From Klebsormidium nitens (taxonomy: Eukaryota > Streptophyta > Klebsormidiophyceae > Klebsormidiales > Klebsormidiaceae), in NCBI GenBank assembly GCA_000708835.1, contig DF237809.1, positions 1 through 27,725 of the forward strand: a stretch of 27,725 nt of DNA, in the 5' to 3' direction. The notes beneath the pieces were generated by a model, which saw only the letters and a program-made list of their open reading frames with translations, did no database searches and was not told the origin of the DNA. Of this stretch, positions 17,522 through 27,526 are shown piece after piece. Every line of letters begins with the position of its first letter. The stretch's first letter is position 1. The position numbers and the translations under genes were made by a program.

Positions 17522-18044
17522 TGCTATAAAGACAATCTGTGCGGCGGCGCTATCCGATGCAACTCACTTTCATACACGGCGGAAGATAACGTAAGCAACT
17601 ATCATAGAACACTGTGGGCATGGATGGCTGTGAGCATGAAGATAAGATCGATGGTTGTAAGCGCTTATTTGCTTGAAAGCTTCTCTCTTAAAGTAGGCCC
17701 GGGTCCTTCTTCTTTGCTTCCCTTAAAGTCTGATTTTTACCTAGCAAAAAGTAGAATCGGACTCTAGTCGAACACTATATACAATCTGATTGTCATCAGG
17801 CTTCTCTTTGACCTGATTCTAGTTCCGGAACTCACTTGGCACGCGTGAAAGAGTTTAGCTAACAGAGTTTCACGTGAAACTTACTGACGAGCCAATCAGG
17901 TCTCTGACACGCTGTACAACTTCATCTAACATTGGCTTCAAAAGTTAGTGCCGGGGATCCGCCGAGGTTACAATCACTAAGCACTCGGTTAAGTCTTAAC
18001 TCTGTTAGTCGATTTCTACGGTAGCAACTTTTTGAGCTAACAGC
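17522..18044. other. Spacer between tail-to-tail elements B and C
   Basis: No ORF of note. It contains the 14-bp perfect palindrome GTTTCACGTGAAAC at 17867-17880 and the 12-bp palindrome TAACAGCTGTTA at 18038-18049, which overlaps the next feature. AGCTAACAG occurs at about 17856 and 18035. This could be LTR remnant of either retroelement, but no second copy is present to prove it. Confidence 0.4.
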
Positions 18045-18247
18045 TGTTATCTCACCCCCACCTTAAAACTACACGCGTCCTCGCGTGACTGTAGATTAGT
18101 GTGTTAATTGTGTATAGTGCATGTCCTGACCACCTTGTGTGCTGAGATTGTAATGTTTTCTGCGCCGACCGCGAGTGCGCAGTGTGTACAGTCATGCCGT
18201 AGACAGTGAGTAGCTAGTTTTTGAGGGGAGTGATTTATGAGATAACA
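18045..18247. mobile_element. 203-bp segment with TG...CA ends, possible solo LTR or small insertion
   Basis: The left end reads TGTTATCTCA and the right end TGAGATAACA, a perfect 10-bp inverted repeat with the TG...CA ends of LTRs. The right edge falls exactly where the integrase homology of element C stops. No clear target duplication is seen (ACAGC on the left, ATTAC on the right), and integrase does not resume on the left. Confidence 0.4.
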
Positions 18248-19026
18248 ATTACGCGTACTGACTTTCACATGTTCAAGCCGGGATTCCTTCAGAAGCTCAG
18301 CAAACTCTGCATTGAACTGACTTTCTTGATCAGTGACAATCTCAAAAGGGCAGCCATGACGCTCAAGGATCTCACGACGAAAAGCAGCAGCGACAAATTC
18401 GGGCTTTTTATTGGGAAGGATTTGAGTAGCAGCAAACTTGGTAGAGAAATCCATAACAGCCATAATGTATTTCTTCTTCTTGTTCTTTTCATCAAAAGGT
18501 CCTATAAGATCAAGATGGATTCGAAAGAAGGGACTAGTGGAGGAGGCGGATTCAAGTCACGATCGGTTCGAGCTTTCAGACCAGCGTTTTCATTCTGACC
18601 CTCGAGACAAGAAGAGATGCACTCGTTGCAAACTTCGACCATCTGAGGAAAGTAAAAACGCTGAGCAACTTTGGTACGAAACTTATGTTAATCCTTAGGA
18701 TAGTGAGCCCAATCATTCTCGTGCAAGCTTTTTAGAACACTCTCAAGTTCATTCTCCCAAGGACACGCAAAGGTTGACCTTCTCACGTTTGTGAAGTTGA
18801 CGGCAATGTGGATGTACTCTTTAGCCCTACGTTTAAAGTTCTGACGGCGGGTTTTATTGTCTGCAGAAGATGGCAACTCGCCAGTTCGAAGGAAACGATC
18901 AAGATCATGCAAGCTCTGGTAATGTTTGACCCGAAGAGCATTTTTATCTTCCTCACTATATTTGTACTTTCGTTTTGAAACGGTAGATTTGGCCGAGACA
19001 GAGGGATCAGGGGCAGTTTCATCCAT
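18248..19026 (-). pseudogene. int: Element C integrase, own ATG, truncated in the catalytic core
   Basis: The ORF starts at ATG 19026 (MDETAPDPSVSAKSTVSKRK), again as a separate unit after the RNase H stop. The basic N-terminus and zinc finger (SLHENDWAHYPKD) match B. A TAA follows HYPKD, in place of a codon that is Gln in B, and the frame then shifts. The core resumes at 18463 with MAVMDFSTKF (first Asp at 18449-18451) and VTDQESQFNAEF (second Asp at 18329-18331). After HVKVSTRN the homology ends at 18248, before the catalytic Glu, so the protein cannot work. The break coincides with the edge of the 203-bp TG...CA segment. Confidence 0.85.
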
Positions 19027-19115
19027 GACAACCGTCAGTCAGCCGAAGATAAGATGCACGACAGATATACACACACCCCAAGTAGAAAAAGTTGCTGACC
19101 GCAGCAACAACCAAG

Positions 19116-19589
19116 CTACGAGTCCATATCAAAATAGTCCAAACGGTTCTCGGGTTCTATGATTCTCTTTAACTCGCGGTAAGCACTATCAGCGGCGATT
19201 CACTATCCTCTTCGGAATTGGAAGTAGAAGAGGAGGCGAAACTAGCAGCGTTCTGATTGACGGATCCCTCATATGATTCAGACGAAGCGTTAAGACCGGA
19301 ATGATAAGGATTTAATCACCGTAAGCGGGGCGGACACTAACGTCGCTATGGCCAGTACTAAGGGCAAGGGTGGGTCGAGGAAGAGGATGCGAAGAAATAG
19401 AAGACCGAGGAGAAGTGGCTCAAGGATAGCGCCAAGATTGGGGGGCCTATAGTAAGCCAACGCGCGGGTGATATACGGAGAACGAGCAAAGAACGTACGC
19501 CAGTCTCGTTCAAGATCGGTTTGCGGGTTGCCAAAACGGTAAGGGATGCTGGTGCCGTGAAGGAAGTTATAGGTGTAGGGGGGCCACAT
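19116..19589 (-). pseudogene. Element C extra ORF between RNase H and integrase, unknown function
   Basis: After the RNase H stop and a splice-like acceptor, an ORF opens at ATG 19589. Its start looks truly coding: MWPPYTYNFLHG, then RFGNPQTDLERDWRTFFA and ITRALAYYRPPNLGAI. Frame changes follow. Ser-rich acidic sequence (NASSESYEGSVNQNA, TSNSEEDSES) and ELKRIIEPENRLDYFDMDS appear in other frames before the TAG at 19116-19118. I see no known domain and no counterpart at this position in B, where only 72 bases separate RNase H from integrase. It may be an accessory gene or an insert captured by this subfamily. Confidence 0.4.
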
Positions 19590-19605
19590 AGCACGCAGCA
19601 AAAAA

Positions 19606-19630
19606 CTGGAAGGAAAGAAAGAAACTACTT
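19606..19630 (-). promoter_or_regulatory. Candidate 3' splice site before the extra ORF of C
   Basis: On the - strand GTTTCTTTCTTTCCTTCCAG ends at 19606. It begins about 20 bases after the RNase H stop (19645-19647) and ends 16 bases before the ATG at 19589. The tract is almost pure pyrimidine, and the location parallels the acceptor before integrase in B. Confidence 0.5.
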
Positions 19631-20328
19631 CAGAGGGTTCCGAGCTAAATTCTAGCATCATCCTCAAGATAGGTATGTTCAAAAAGATGAGAAGCAACAG
19701 CACGAGAGAGAGCGTCTGCATTCAAGCTAGTGGCTTTTGCCAGCGCGGTGCTCAATCTTAAAATTGAACTCAGCTTGAATCAGATACAAACAACGAGCAA
19801 GCTTCCCAGAGGTGGGATTGAGAGTTTTTAACCAAATCAAAGCTCGATCTGTTCGAATGATAAACTCGGGACGACCACGAAGATAAACGGAACAGCGTTT
19901 CGAACCAAAGATGATAGCCAAACGTTCGATCGCCCTCAGTGGTAGAGAGGCGTTGCTCAGTAGCATTTAGGGTACGAGAAGCATACTCTAAAACTTGTTC
20001 ACGTTTTTGACCAGGCGTTTTTATACCAAGGATGGCAGAAATAGCATTCTTCTGATAGTCAGTATCTAAAACCAAGGTGTTGGTAGGGTCGTAACGAGTG
20101 AGGACGGGATACGAGCAAAGCGCATTTTTAAGGAACTCAAAAGAATCATGGCACTTCTCGGTCCAGACAAACGGGACGTTTTAGATAGGAGCTTGGTCAT
20201 AGGACGCGCGATATGAAAGAATTTAGAAATAAACACACGATTATACTGAAGAAGACCCAGAACTTGCTGGAGTTGATTGACAGTGGAGGGGGGCAAAAGT
20301 TTTTCTACTGCAGCGGGTTTTAACCGGA

Positions 20329-20364
20329 ACGCTAATCCGGGCCTTGGGGGATTCTGGAGGAATT
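20329..20364 (+). repeat. Left terminal inverted repeat of element M
   Basis: The reverse complement of 21520-21555 except for one C/T difference at 20354. The few outermost bases (20323-20328 against 21556-21562) are less well matched. Confidence 0.85.
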
Positions 20365-21519
20365 GGGGTTTGAAACAGGTCACAAGGGGTTAAAAAGGAC
20401 CATATACAATATAGGGGTTTTGCAAGCTTTACAATACGGCACCATATACTATGTAAAGGGTTTTTCCTACTCGGGTAACAAGGTGAGTATCTAGCATTAT
20501 ATGAATATATACAAACTGAGGTGCACTCTGAAATCACCTGTAATGTAAGCAATCAAGCAATTACGGTCATTCATGGAGCTATAAAGGAGGGGTGCACCTT
20601 GAAAATCACTTGTGATTTCAGCAATCAAGCAATTACAAGTTAACCACGGTGATACAGAGGGGCCGTGCATGGCGTAATTAGCCTACTTTAAGTAACGTGA
20701 GCAATTGACCGTATGTGGTGTATGTGCTCGGGCACTGTATGATCCATTAATTAGCCTAATTCGAGCAATCGAGCAATTGTACGTAAGAGGGGTTGACGAA
20801 GGGACTGCGCACGCCATAATTAGCGTAATTTGAGTAACACGAGCAATATGCCTTTCGTCGGTCATGCTGGAAGCCTTGTAATTACGTAATTCCGGTAATT
20901 TGAGTGATTCAGGGGTGCAATTAGCAGAATTGCTCGAATTAGGCTAATTATCATGGAAACCATGGGGAGGGTGCACCTGTAGGCTCTTAGCACTATGAGC
21001 AAGGGGTACACATACACCCTAGCCGGAGGAAGTCAAACATCTTGTAATCAGCTAATTTGGCTAATTCGAGCAATTGAGAAGTTGTAGTTAGCAGAATCGC
21101 TCAAATTACCTATTTATCATGGAAAACATGGCAGGCATGCACCATGGGTCTTGGTGTTTTGAACGAAGGAGAGAAGGAACATCCGAGGGATGTCAAAGCA
21201 CCTTGTAATTAGCTAATTTGGCTAATTTAAGTAATTGTGAGAGGCACAGATTGCGGAATTACTCCAATTAGCTAATTATTGGGGAAATCATGGTTATGGT
21301 ACTCCTGCCCGCACGCACTAGCGTGAAGCAAAGTGTTCAACAATATTTGAGGCCCGATGATCATGCTAAGTTTCAGTAGAAGTTCAAGCTATTTATGGTA
21401 CAAACTCAAAGGCATAAAAGTGCTCGAAAAGACAATATAAGACGGAAACAAACATCCAGGGGTCTTTGGCTTTGCTTAAGGGTTAACCAATGGTAACCAT
21501 GTTATAGACTACGTCCCGG

Positions 21520-21555
21520 AATTCCTCCAAAATCCCCCAAGGCCCGGATTAGCGT
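21520..21555 (-). repeat. Right terminal inverted repeat of element M
   Basis: Pairs with 20329-20364 at 35 of 36 positions. The host duplication GGTTTTA follows at 21563-21569. Confidence 0.85.
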
Positions 21556-22655
21556 CCCCCTAGGTTTTACGTTTGCTCATAGTCATTTGACCATCACGTA
21601 TAACATGACCAAGGAACTCGATTGAGTTTGTACCAAATTCGCACTTAGGGGGACAAAGGTTGAGGCCAGTCCAGATTAAACATTTAACGACACGGTCGAG
21701 ATGGCTAGCAAGATCAGAAAGAGAGTCAGCGTAAATGCACATATCGTCAATAAAGATTTTAAGAAAAGAACCCCAATCCATAGGCGGAAAAATCATCTCT
21801 TGCAGGCGGGTAAAAGTGGCAGGAGCGTTCGTTAAACCCATGGGCATAACAAGCCACTCAAACAAGCCAAGGTTGCGAAGGCAGAAGGCAATGTACTGAC
21901 GGTTTTCAGGTTTCATTGGAACGTTGTAAAAACCGCTAGTAATATCCATAGTGGCAAACAGTTTAGCACGGCCTAACTGATGCTGAAGATCAGACATAAA
22001 AGGAAGAGGCATGGACCAAGGCTTGGTGGCATCATTGAGTTTACGATAGTCAACGACCATACGATAAGTTCCAGGTTCTTTCTTGGGCACAGGAAACGCA
22101 GGACTAGACCAGGGAGACTTGCTAGGTTGAATCTGACCCTCTCGAATCAAAGTTTGGACATAATTGGCAGCATAACGTTGCTCATCAAAAGATTACTTGT
22201 AGGGCTTAAGCATGACAAGGTTACAGCGGACTAAATCGATTTCGTGCTCAATTAAAGTGGTATAACCAAGGTCTCCTTTACTACCACTAAAAGCTTGTCT
22301 GTTGTTACGAACAACTGACATGAGGAGCTCAGCTTCCTCATGCAAACGATTCGAACCAGATTTGATATCATTCACAATAGACTCAATCTCCTCAGAGGTA
22401 TATTCGGGTTTCTTATAACAGCTTCTTGTGTGTAAATTTCGTGAGTAGAATCAGAAGAAAGTCCGATTTGTACGCGAAGAAGATTTTCCGGCGGTTCGGA
22501 CAGGGACAAATGATGGAGCCAAACGAATTCACGAAGCTCATGATTTCGTAGAGCACTTCTAGCTTTGCGAAGGATCTTGCGAAGTTTGCCAGCTTTGAAA
22601 CCATTTGATTTCAACCAACCTCTCACAGCCTCAAGATCAGAATCGGAACGAACTT

Positions 22656-24220
22656 TCACACCAAAGGCAACACGTTCCGAGTCAGAAGACGCGCGATACT
22701 TGACCAAGTCTTCTCGAGTGAGGGGCGGCTGAGAATCCGTCCGTTTTTGGGACCGATCTTAGAACACAGGGAGAACTTAGGCACGCACTGGTCAACCCAA
22801 GCCGTTTGCAAAGGGGCATCTTCTTGAGTGACGAAGTAATAATTTTCCTCACGAGATTGAGAAAGAGGGGGCAACTCGTGAAGCATGGGGACGATAACCT
22901 TTTGACCAGAAAAGTGGAAAGCAACTTCCTGAGAGCTACGCAAAAGATCGACGCGCAGAGGACCCATCACGTCGTTGGCAGGCAACTTGAACATCTTGTA
23001 AGGACAATTTGCGGGCATAACAATCATAGGAGTTTTGGTTTTCAGACGCCCAATTCGCAGATGCACATTAACTTTGCCAATTGCCTTGTATGTATCTCCG
23101 TGAGAGGTACGATATGTCATACTAGTGCTGCGAATTATGCTGCCAGCCTGCTTGGATGACTACGGACTCGGGAATACCAGAAAAGGTGGCGCCATAATCT
23201 GAAGTTATAACTTGGTTCTTTAGTTTACCAATGTCTGCATGAATCTCAGTGCGGATGGGAAAGGTAGGGCGAGACTCGCCGACAAGCTGGGCTTTCAAAA
23301 AGTGGGCATCATTCGAAAAGCTTTGAGTGTAAACGGAGGAAGATTCAACGGCAGAGGCGGAATTTTTATAACAAGAAAAAGTCACGTTTTTCCGACTATC
23401 ATTGTAAAGCATGGGACCAGCGCCACCAGAGAGGCGAGCAGATGATTCAGCAGGAACTTTTCCTTGATCAGGATTCTTTCTAAAGCCCGCGGAGGGCGAC
23501 GTTCAAGAGAGAAAGCCGCATCAATAAAATGGTGAAGATCAGTTCTGAAGTGCTTTCGGTGTTTGTGCGACACCAGACTGGAATGCAGAGGCTTGAAAAG
23601 CTCCTTGATTATACCATAATTTTGCGCGCTACTTGAGCTCACGATTTCGCTTACGAGTTTTACTACGTTTCTTCTTTTCCTCAGTAGACAAAGGGTTTCA
23701 AGACAGGCTTAACAGGCTCACGACGACGAGGAAGAGTATTGAGACACGTTTCGGAGACTTAGCAAGGGACTTTTGCTGATCTCTACCACCCTTATCACGA
23801 TTACGTTTCTGGGCAAAAGCATCAGCTTTATCTTCACTTTCAGAGGACGACTCATAGTCGGACTCAGAATCAGAATCTTCATCAAAAGAGTCACCATCTT
23901 CAGCATAAAAGTCGACACTAGAGGGAGGTACGACAGAGACGACGATGTAAGCGGAATCTTCATCATTCGAAAAAAGGTCATTTTGAAGTGCTGGACTCAC
24001 TATCTGAATCTTCGCTTTGCATAAAGTTCGAAGAGTTGAAACGATTGGGGTGATTGGGACAACCATCTCTGTAATTCTTCCAGAAGTTACAAATGTGGAA
24101 AGGATTTTTAGGCGGATTCACACAATTGCTCGGCCTATGGCCGACCTCATCACAACGGGGGCAGAACAGAAACTGACCATCAGGAAGCTTTCCGTTCTGA
24201 AACTTGTCATCCAATTGAGA
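22656..24220 (-). pseudogene. Element C nucleocapsid and protease
   Basis: Directly after the UAG at 24221 the same frame gives SQLDDKFQNGK and the zinc knuckle CPRCDEVGHRPSNC (CX2CX4HX4C). The second cluster follows as CNFWKNYRDGCP, matching CGFWRRHRDECP in B. Acidic Ser-rich and basic stretches come next, with frameshifts, then HFRTDLHHFIDAAF. The protease active site reads SDYGATFSGI at about 23191-23199: the catalytic Asp is kept but the Ser of DSG is Tyr. Another frame change precedes MTYRTSHGDTYKAIGK. The zero frame runs past the AAAAAC site to a stop at 22656. It is not functional. Confidence 0.8.
22743..22749 (-). promoter_or_regulatory. Element C -1 frameshift position, C AAA AAC
   Basis: On the - strand the protease frame reads GGT CCC AAA AAC GGA. 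A -1 change here enters the RT frame (RTDSQPPLTREDLVKYRA), homologous to RVVDPPLSSG in B. The heptamer is one base off the ideal A AAA AAC, so slippage would be weaker in this decayed copy. The frame relation is the same as in B. Confidence 0.55.
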
Positions 24221-24223
24221 CTA
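24221..24223 (-). promoter_or_regulatory. In-frame UAG between capsid and nucleocapsid of C
   Basis: The codons are GCA CCT TAG TCT CAA. The frame is open on both sides (SQSTPAP before, SQLDDKF after), and the stop lies just before the zinc knuckle exactly as in B. Confidence 0.55.
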
Positions 24224-25496
24224 AGGTGCAGGCGTAGACTGAGAAGCAGACGGAGGGGCAGAGAAATTTTGTTTATGCGCAAGATACAAGTCAGTGGTCA
24301 TTTTCTTTACTTGCGCTACTTCACGACCTATCTCAGGTTGTTGTCCTGGAAAAGATGTAAAAAGATCCTCGGCAATTTTGGCCATCGAGATAGCATCAGA
24401 CAAAGTGGTGGGTTGCCCGGCAAAAATACCCTCACGCAAGCCTAGACGCAAGGTGACGAATGAGATAGTGGACTTGTTGCTCAGCAGAGATGCCATCAAT
24501 TTGTCTGAAGTATCTCTGCATCGCAGTGGCGTACTCACCGACAGACAAGTCATTTTGATGAAAAGCCAACATTTCCATACGAAGCTAATCCTGATTCTTA
24601 TCCCCATATTCCTGAAGAAAAGCGACTCGGGATTGCTCCCATGTCGGATCTTCCGGTTGGATTTCATCCCACGTACTCTCTGGCTTGATCCGTACACGAA
24701 AATCGAGCGGCAGGAATTATCTGACTTTCAGACGTGTTGTACAAGATACGAATTTGTTCTAAGTCTCTCAACCAAGATTTTGCAGTCAAGCCCTTCCTAC
24801 GACCGTCAAACTTGGGCAAAGCCTGTAACGGCACAGTGGAAGAACGTCCAACATTCACAGGATTTGCAACGAAAGCAGGCTCAATTTCAGAAGGTGGCTG
24901 GTACAGATTTGAACGGGCAAAAGGATTGACATACGTGCTGAGATACTTGAGAAGAGGGCGGTACAGGAGGAAAAGTAAAAGAATTCAAATTTTGTCTACC
25001 AAAAGCTAGGTGAACAGGAGGAGCAGTGGATTGAACGTTAGAGTAACCAAGGCGTGGGTCAAATCCTTGATTCTCTACTCTATTTCGAGCGTTAGGATAT
25101 GCATTAGACGCTGGCATGGTAGTAGAGGCAGGCCCAGGCACTCGAGCAAAACCGGAAGCAAACTCACTAGTCACAGTAGGAGCGTTTGTGTACTCAGGTC
25201 GGAAATGGGGAAAGAGTGCATATTAGGGTATGGAGTTCGACTAACATTAACGGACCTTACTGTTTGAGATGGTCCTAAGTTCCTAGGCTGAGGAGGACGA
25301 GAGTCGACAGCAGTAGGATCAAAAACGCCGGTTGAGGTTGTGTAGTAAATGCACTAGCTGATGATGCAGGTGTGCCAGACATATTGACAATCACTGAAGG
25401 CAAGTCTGCAGACTGTGGGGGTTGAACTTCAAATGATTGGTTCAAAATCCGAGAAGACTGTCCTAAAGTCGGCAAAAGTCCAGAAAAGTCAACTCC

Positions 25497-25642
25497 TGAA
25501 GTTCGTACAATCGGATAGAGACTCTGCTCATGATTGTGTACTGAGGCGAGAGTTTGAGAGAGAGAGAGTTGAAGTTCGTACAATCGGATAGAGACTCTGC
25601 TCATGATTGTGTACTGAGGCGAGAGTTTGAGAGAGAGAGAGT
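25497..25642. repeat. 73-bp tandem duplication in gag of C
   Basis: Two adjacent copies (25497-25569 and 25570-25642) of a unit containing GTTCGTACAATCGGATAGAG and ending in a GAGAGA run. I see no difference between them. The 73-base period is not a multiple of three, so it disrupts gag. Confidence 0.9.
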
Positions 25643-26108
25643 CCGTACCAGGACGGACGGACACCAGGACGGACACCAGACACAGAAGACGGCCGACCTT
25701 GCTGGCAGTCATTTGCATGCGAATTAGTGTCGACACGTGCATGCAAGTCCGGGACACTGACATAGTGGGCATGAGCCCGGCTAAAAGAAGGATCAGAGGA
25801 CGGAAGAGTTTCAGAACACGTGGTGAAAGTTTGCATGCGAGTTTCGAATGTCCGATTCAACTCCTGAGACTCTTCTAGCAACTTTCGGAAGGTCAAGTTT
25901 TCGTGAAGGTTGTTTTGAGCTTGAGCCAACAAATTCTCCACCTTCTCAAAAGAGTATCCTCGGTTTGGGATGATGTCATTGAAGGTGGAGGTGGTTCGTC
26001 TTGCGACTCACCCGGAGGTCCCATGGTTTTGGCTATCACTCAACCAAGACACACCCGGAAAAAATGATGAGACACACTGTGGCACCCAAACTTACAAAAC
26101 CTTCAGCC

Positions 26109-26143
26109 ACTCACCAATCGAATCAAGCGGAGAAAAGACTCAC
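26109..26143 (-). promoter_or_regulatory. Two candidate 5' splice donors in the leader of C
   Basis: On the - strand AAG|GTGAGT (GT at 26143-26142) and TTG|GTGAGT (GT at 26114-26113) lie about 118 and 89 bases upstream of the gag ATG. The first is close to the ideal donor. They could supply the 5' exon for spliced downstream ORFs. Confidence 0.45.
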
Positions 26144-26274
26144 CTTATCAAGATCAGAAATCAGAACCCAAGACTTTTAGGGGTGATCTATCTACTCGTT
26201 AGGGAGAACTAACCTTTTGGCATAGATGTTGAGCGGTGGACGGGGAAAAGCTAGAACAACTAAACGCTTTTAGC

Positions 26275-26612
26275 TCAATCTTGGGCACGTAGCCGCAGTC
26301 GCCACAGCCAACTGGTGAAGTAATGGAAGTACACCTCGTACACCTCGAAGAAGACAATCACAGCTCCACCAATAGGAAGAAGCTGGAAACGGTTTGATGC
26401 AGTCCAAAGGAGTCCGCTCAAAATCTGCTCAAGGGGAATACAAGTAGTAAGCATTGTGCTCGGACGGGAAGGTAAGTGAGTCGCAAGAAATTTCAGAATC
26501 CAGGGCGAGGAGAATTGCCAAAACCCCTTCTTTGTACTGAAACTGTCTACAACCTGTTGTACTTCCTTCACAAATTGCCCGAGAGAAGAGAGTTTAGGTG
26601 AAATTTCCTTTT
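26275..26612 (-). CDS. Possible upstream ORF before element C, unknown
   Basis: An open frame of about 110 codons with no ATG at its start. It reads KLSSLGQFVKEVQQVVDSF, FWQFSSPWILKFLATHL and IPLEQILSGLLWTASNRFQ, and ends at TGA 26275-26277 after an aromatic-rich tail (VFFEVYEVYFHYF). Composition looks protein-like, but no domain is recognised and there is no counterpart in B. It could be an exon of a leader protein of C or a fragment of an older element. Low confidence. Confidence 0.25.
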
Positions 26613-27440
26613 TGAGCTAGAAATGAGCTAGAAGCATGTAGCTAACCAAGAAACATGTATAAATTTGCTCTCCCCCGCGCATGTAAAGCATGCATGAAGA
26701 CTCTACTCTACCCCAAAAGGCATGCAAATAGCCGGCTATCCCGGCAACGGAACCAAAAAGCACACCCCCAAAAACATACTACTACTCGGCGACTTGGGGG
26801 CAAAACGGAATAACGGAACGGATGCTTTGTTGCAAGAGCTTGATTGCGAGTTCAATATCTGAGAATGAAGGCCTAACTCGACCATCGGAAGGTTGAGAGC
26901 AAGCTTCGACGGCGCTGTCGCGACGCTGGGCAAATCGGGCGATCACCTGAATCACCGGGCAGCACCGCCGAGTCGCCTCGGCGACCGACGCGGCAGCGTG
27001 AATGCCTTCGCGGCGACGCGAGGGCGTTATACACTTGCGCCGTCGCAACCAGTCGACGCACAAACACGTGCGGCAGAATTGTGAAATTTTCAAAATCTAC
27101 CGTCGATGAAAATCACGCTCAAAAATCGGCGTCCGGAATTTGCCCCGCAACTGTAACGGTTTGTCTCGATTCGAAGTTACTTCACATGACTGCTAGCTGG
27201 AGTGGTACTACTTCTCGGTAGTATCGCACTTGTCCGGTTAGCTTTGCATGGGCCCCACGTATATTTCGCTGCCTGCTAATCGATAGTTAAGTCGTCTGTA
27301 GCTCCACGCTGAGTTACGCTAACAGTTAGATGTGGGTTAGTATAACTCTGAGCCATACGGGAGTGGGAACTAGGAGTGGTGTTTATTGTAAATTGCTAGT
27401 GGTCACAGCGTTCCGGTGGTCTTCCTAGTGCAGTACACTG
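26613..27440. other. Unassigned region with a CpG-rich core
   Basis: No recognisable gene. A - strand frame (27093-26782) stays open for 103 codons across a CpG-rich stretch (about 26880-27060) and ends SDGRVRPSFSDIELAIKLL; it shows no known domain and may be chance. A direct repeat GAGCTAGAA occurs twice near 26615-26632. The lack of retroelement similarity suggests host or LTR sequence flanking element C. Confidence 0.3.
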
Positions 27441-27526
27441 TTCGGCCCTTCCTCCTCCTCATTTTCCTCCTCACTTCGGGTTTCTCCTTTTCTTCGGCGA
27501 AAAAAAGGAGGAGGAGGAAGGCCGAA
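27441..27526. repeat. Inverted repeat of a purine/pyrimidine-rich motif
   Basis: TTCGGCCCTTCCTCCTCCTC at 27441 pairs with 27503-27526, which ends GAGGAAGGCCGAA, with one or two differences over about 24 bases and a spacer of about 37 bases. Confidence 0.65.

Larger units (their letters stand above)
20323..21562. mobile_element. Element M: 1.24-kb non-coding TIR transposon inserted in RT of C
   Basis: The RT homology of C is cut cleanly on both sides. Flanks carry a 7-bp duplication GGTTTTA (20316-20322 and 21563-21569), or 9 bp with two mismatches. Near each end is a 36-bp inverted repeat with one mismatch (20329-20364 and 21520-21555; core CGCTAATCCGGGCCTTGGGG). There is no ORF of note. The interior is built of degenerate repeats full of AATT, GCTAATT and GAGCAATT motifs. 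This is the structure of a non-autonomous DNA transposon. The superfamily is uncertain; a 7-9 bp duplication would suit hAT or Mutator-like elements. Confidence 0.85.
19645..22743 (-). pseudogene. pol: Element C reverse transcriptase and RNase H, interrupted by element M
   Basis: From the -1 site at 22743 the frame reads VKYRASSDSERVAFGVKVRS, then WLKSNGFKAGKLRKILRKAR. It shifts near 22400 and meets a TAA within KPYK-SFDEQ. RT follows: REGQIQPSKSPWSSPAFPVP, LFATMDITSGFYNVPM, MGLTNAPATFTRL and KIFIDDMCIY with catalytic FIDD at 21743-21754. Homology breaks after GQMTMSKRK at element M (20323-21562) and resumes at KPAAVEKLLPPSTVNQLQQV. RNase H has VLDTDYQKNAISAILG, TDRALIWLK and LNADALSRAVASHL, and ends at TAG 19645-19647, the same point as in B. 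Several small indels accompany these. FIDD in both copies is a family trait. Confidence 0.87.
24221..26024 (-). pseudogene. gag: Element C gag (coiled coil and capsid), broken
   Basis: The likely start is ATG 26024 (MGPPGESQDEPPPPSMTSSQ). A frameshift near 25955 leads into a coiled-coil-like N-terminus (FEKVENLLAQAQNNLHENL, then LLEESQELNRTFETRM), the counterpart of the coiled coil in B. A 73-bp tandem duplication at 25497-25642 shifts the frame again. The capsid reads LPKFDGRRKGLTAKSWL and DLEQIRILYNTSESQ, degrades around 24660-24560, then recovers as LRLGLREGIFAGQPTTLSDA and EDLFTSFPGQQPEIG. It ends at TAG 24221-24223. Sequence and order match gag of B; the protein is disabled. Confidence 0.82.
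18248..26160 (-). mobile_element. Element C: Ty3/Gypsy retrotransposon related to B, minus strand
   Basis: Read on the - strand the order is leader with splice donors, gag, UAG, nucleocapsid and protease, -1 site, RT and RNase H, an extra ORF, then an integrase ORF that is cut off. Proteins match B domain by domain (for example LPKFDGRRKGLTAKSWL and NLGLFEWLVMPMGL) but are clearly diverged, so these are separate insertions of one family rather than a recent duplication. The RT is interrupted by element M (20323-21562). Many frameshifts and stops show it is dead. No LTR pair is visible and the right edge is approximate. Confidence 0.82.

Noticed and set aside
18221-18698. Open + frames opposite integrase of C
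   Set aside because: Antisense to clear integrase motifs.
20400-21500. CRISPR-like array in element M
   Set aside because: Repeats are degenerate, unevenly spaced and of different lengths; the DNA is eukaryotic and bounded by transposon TIRs.
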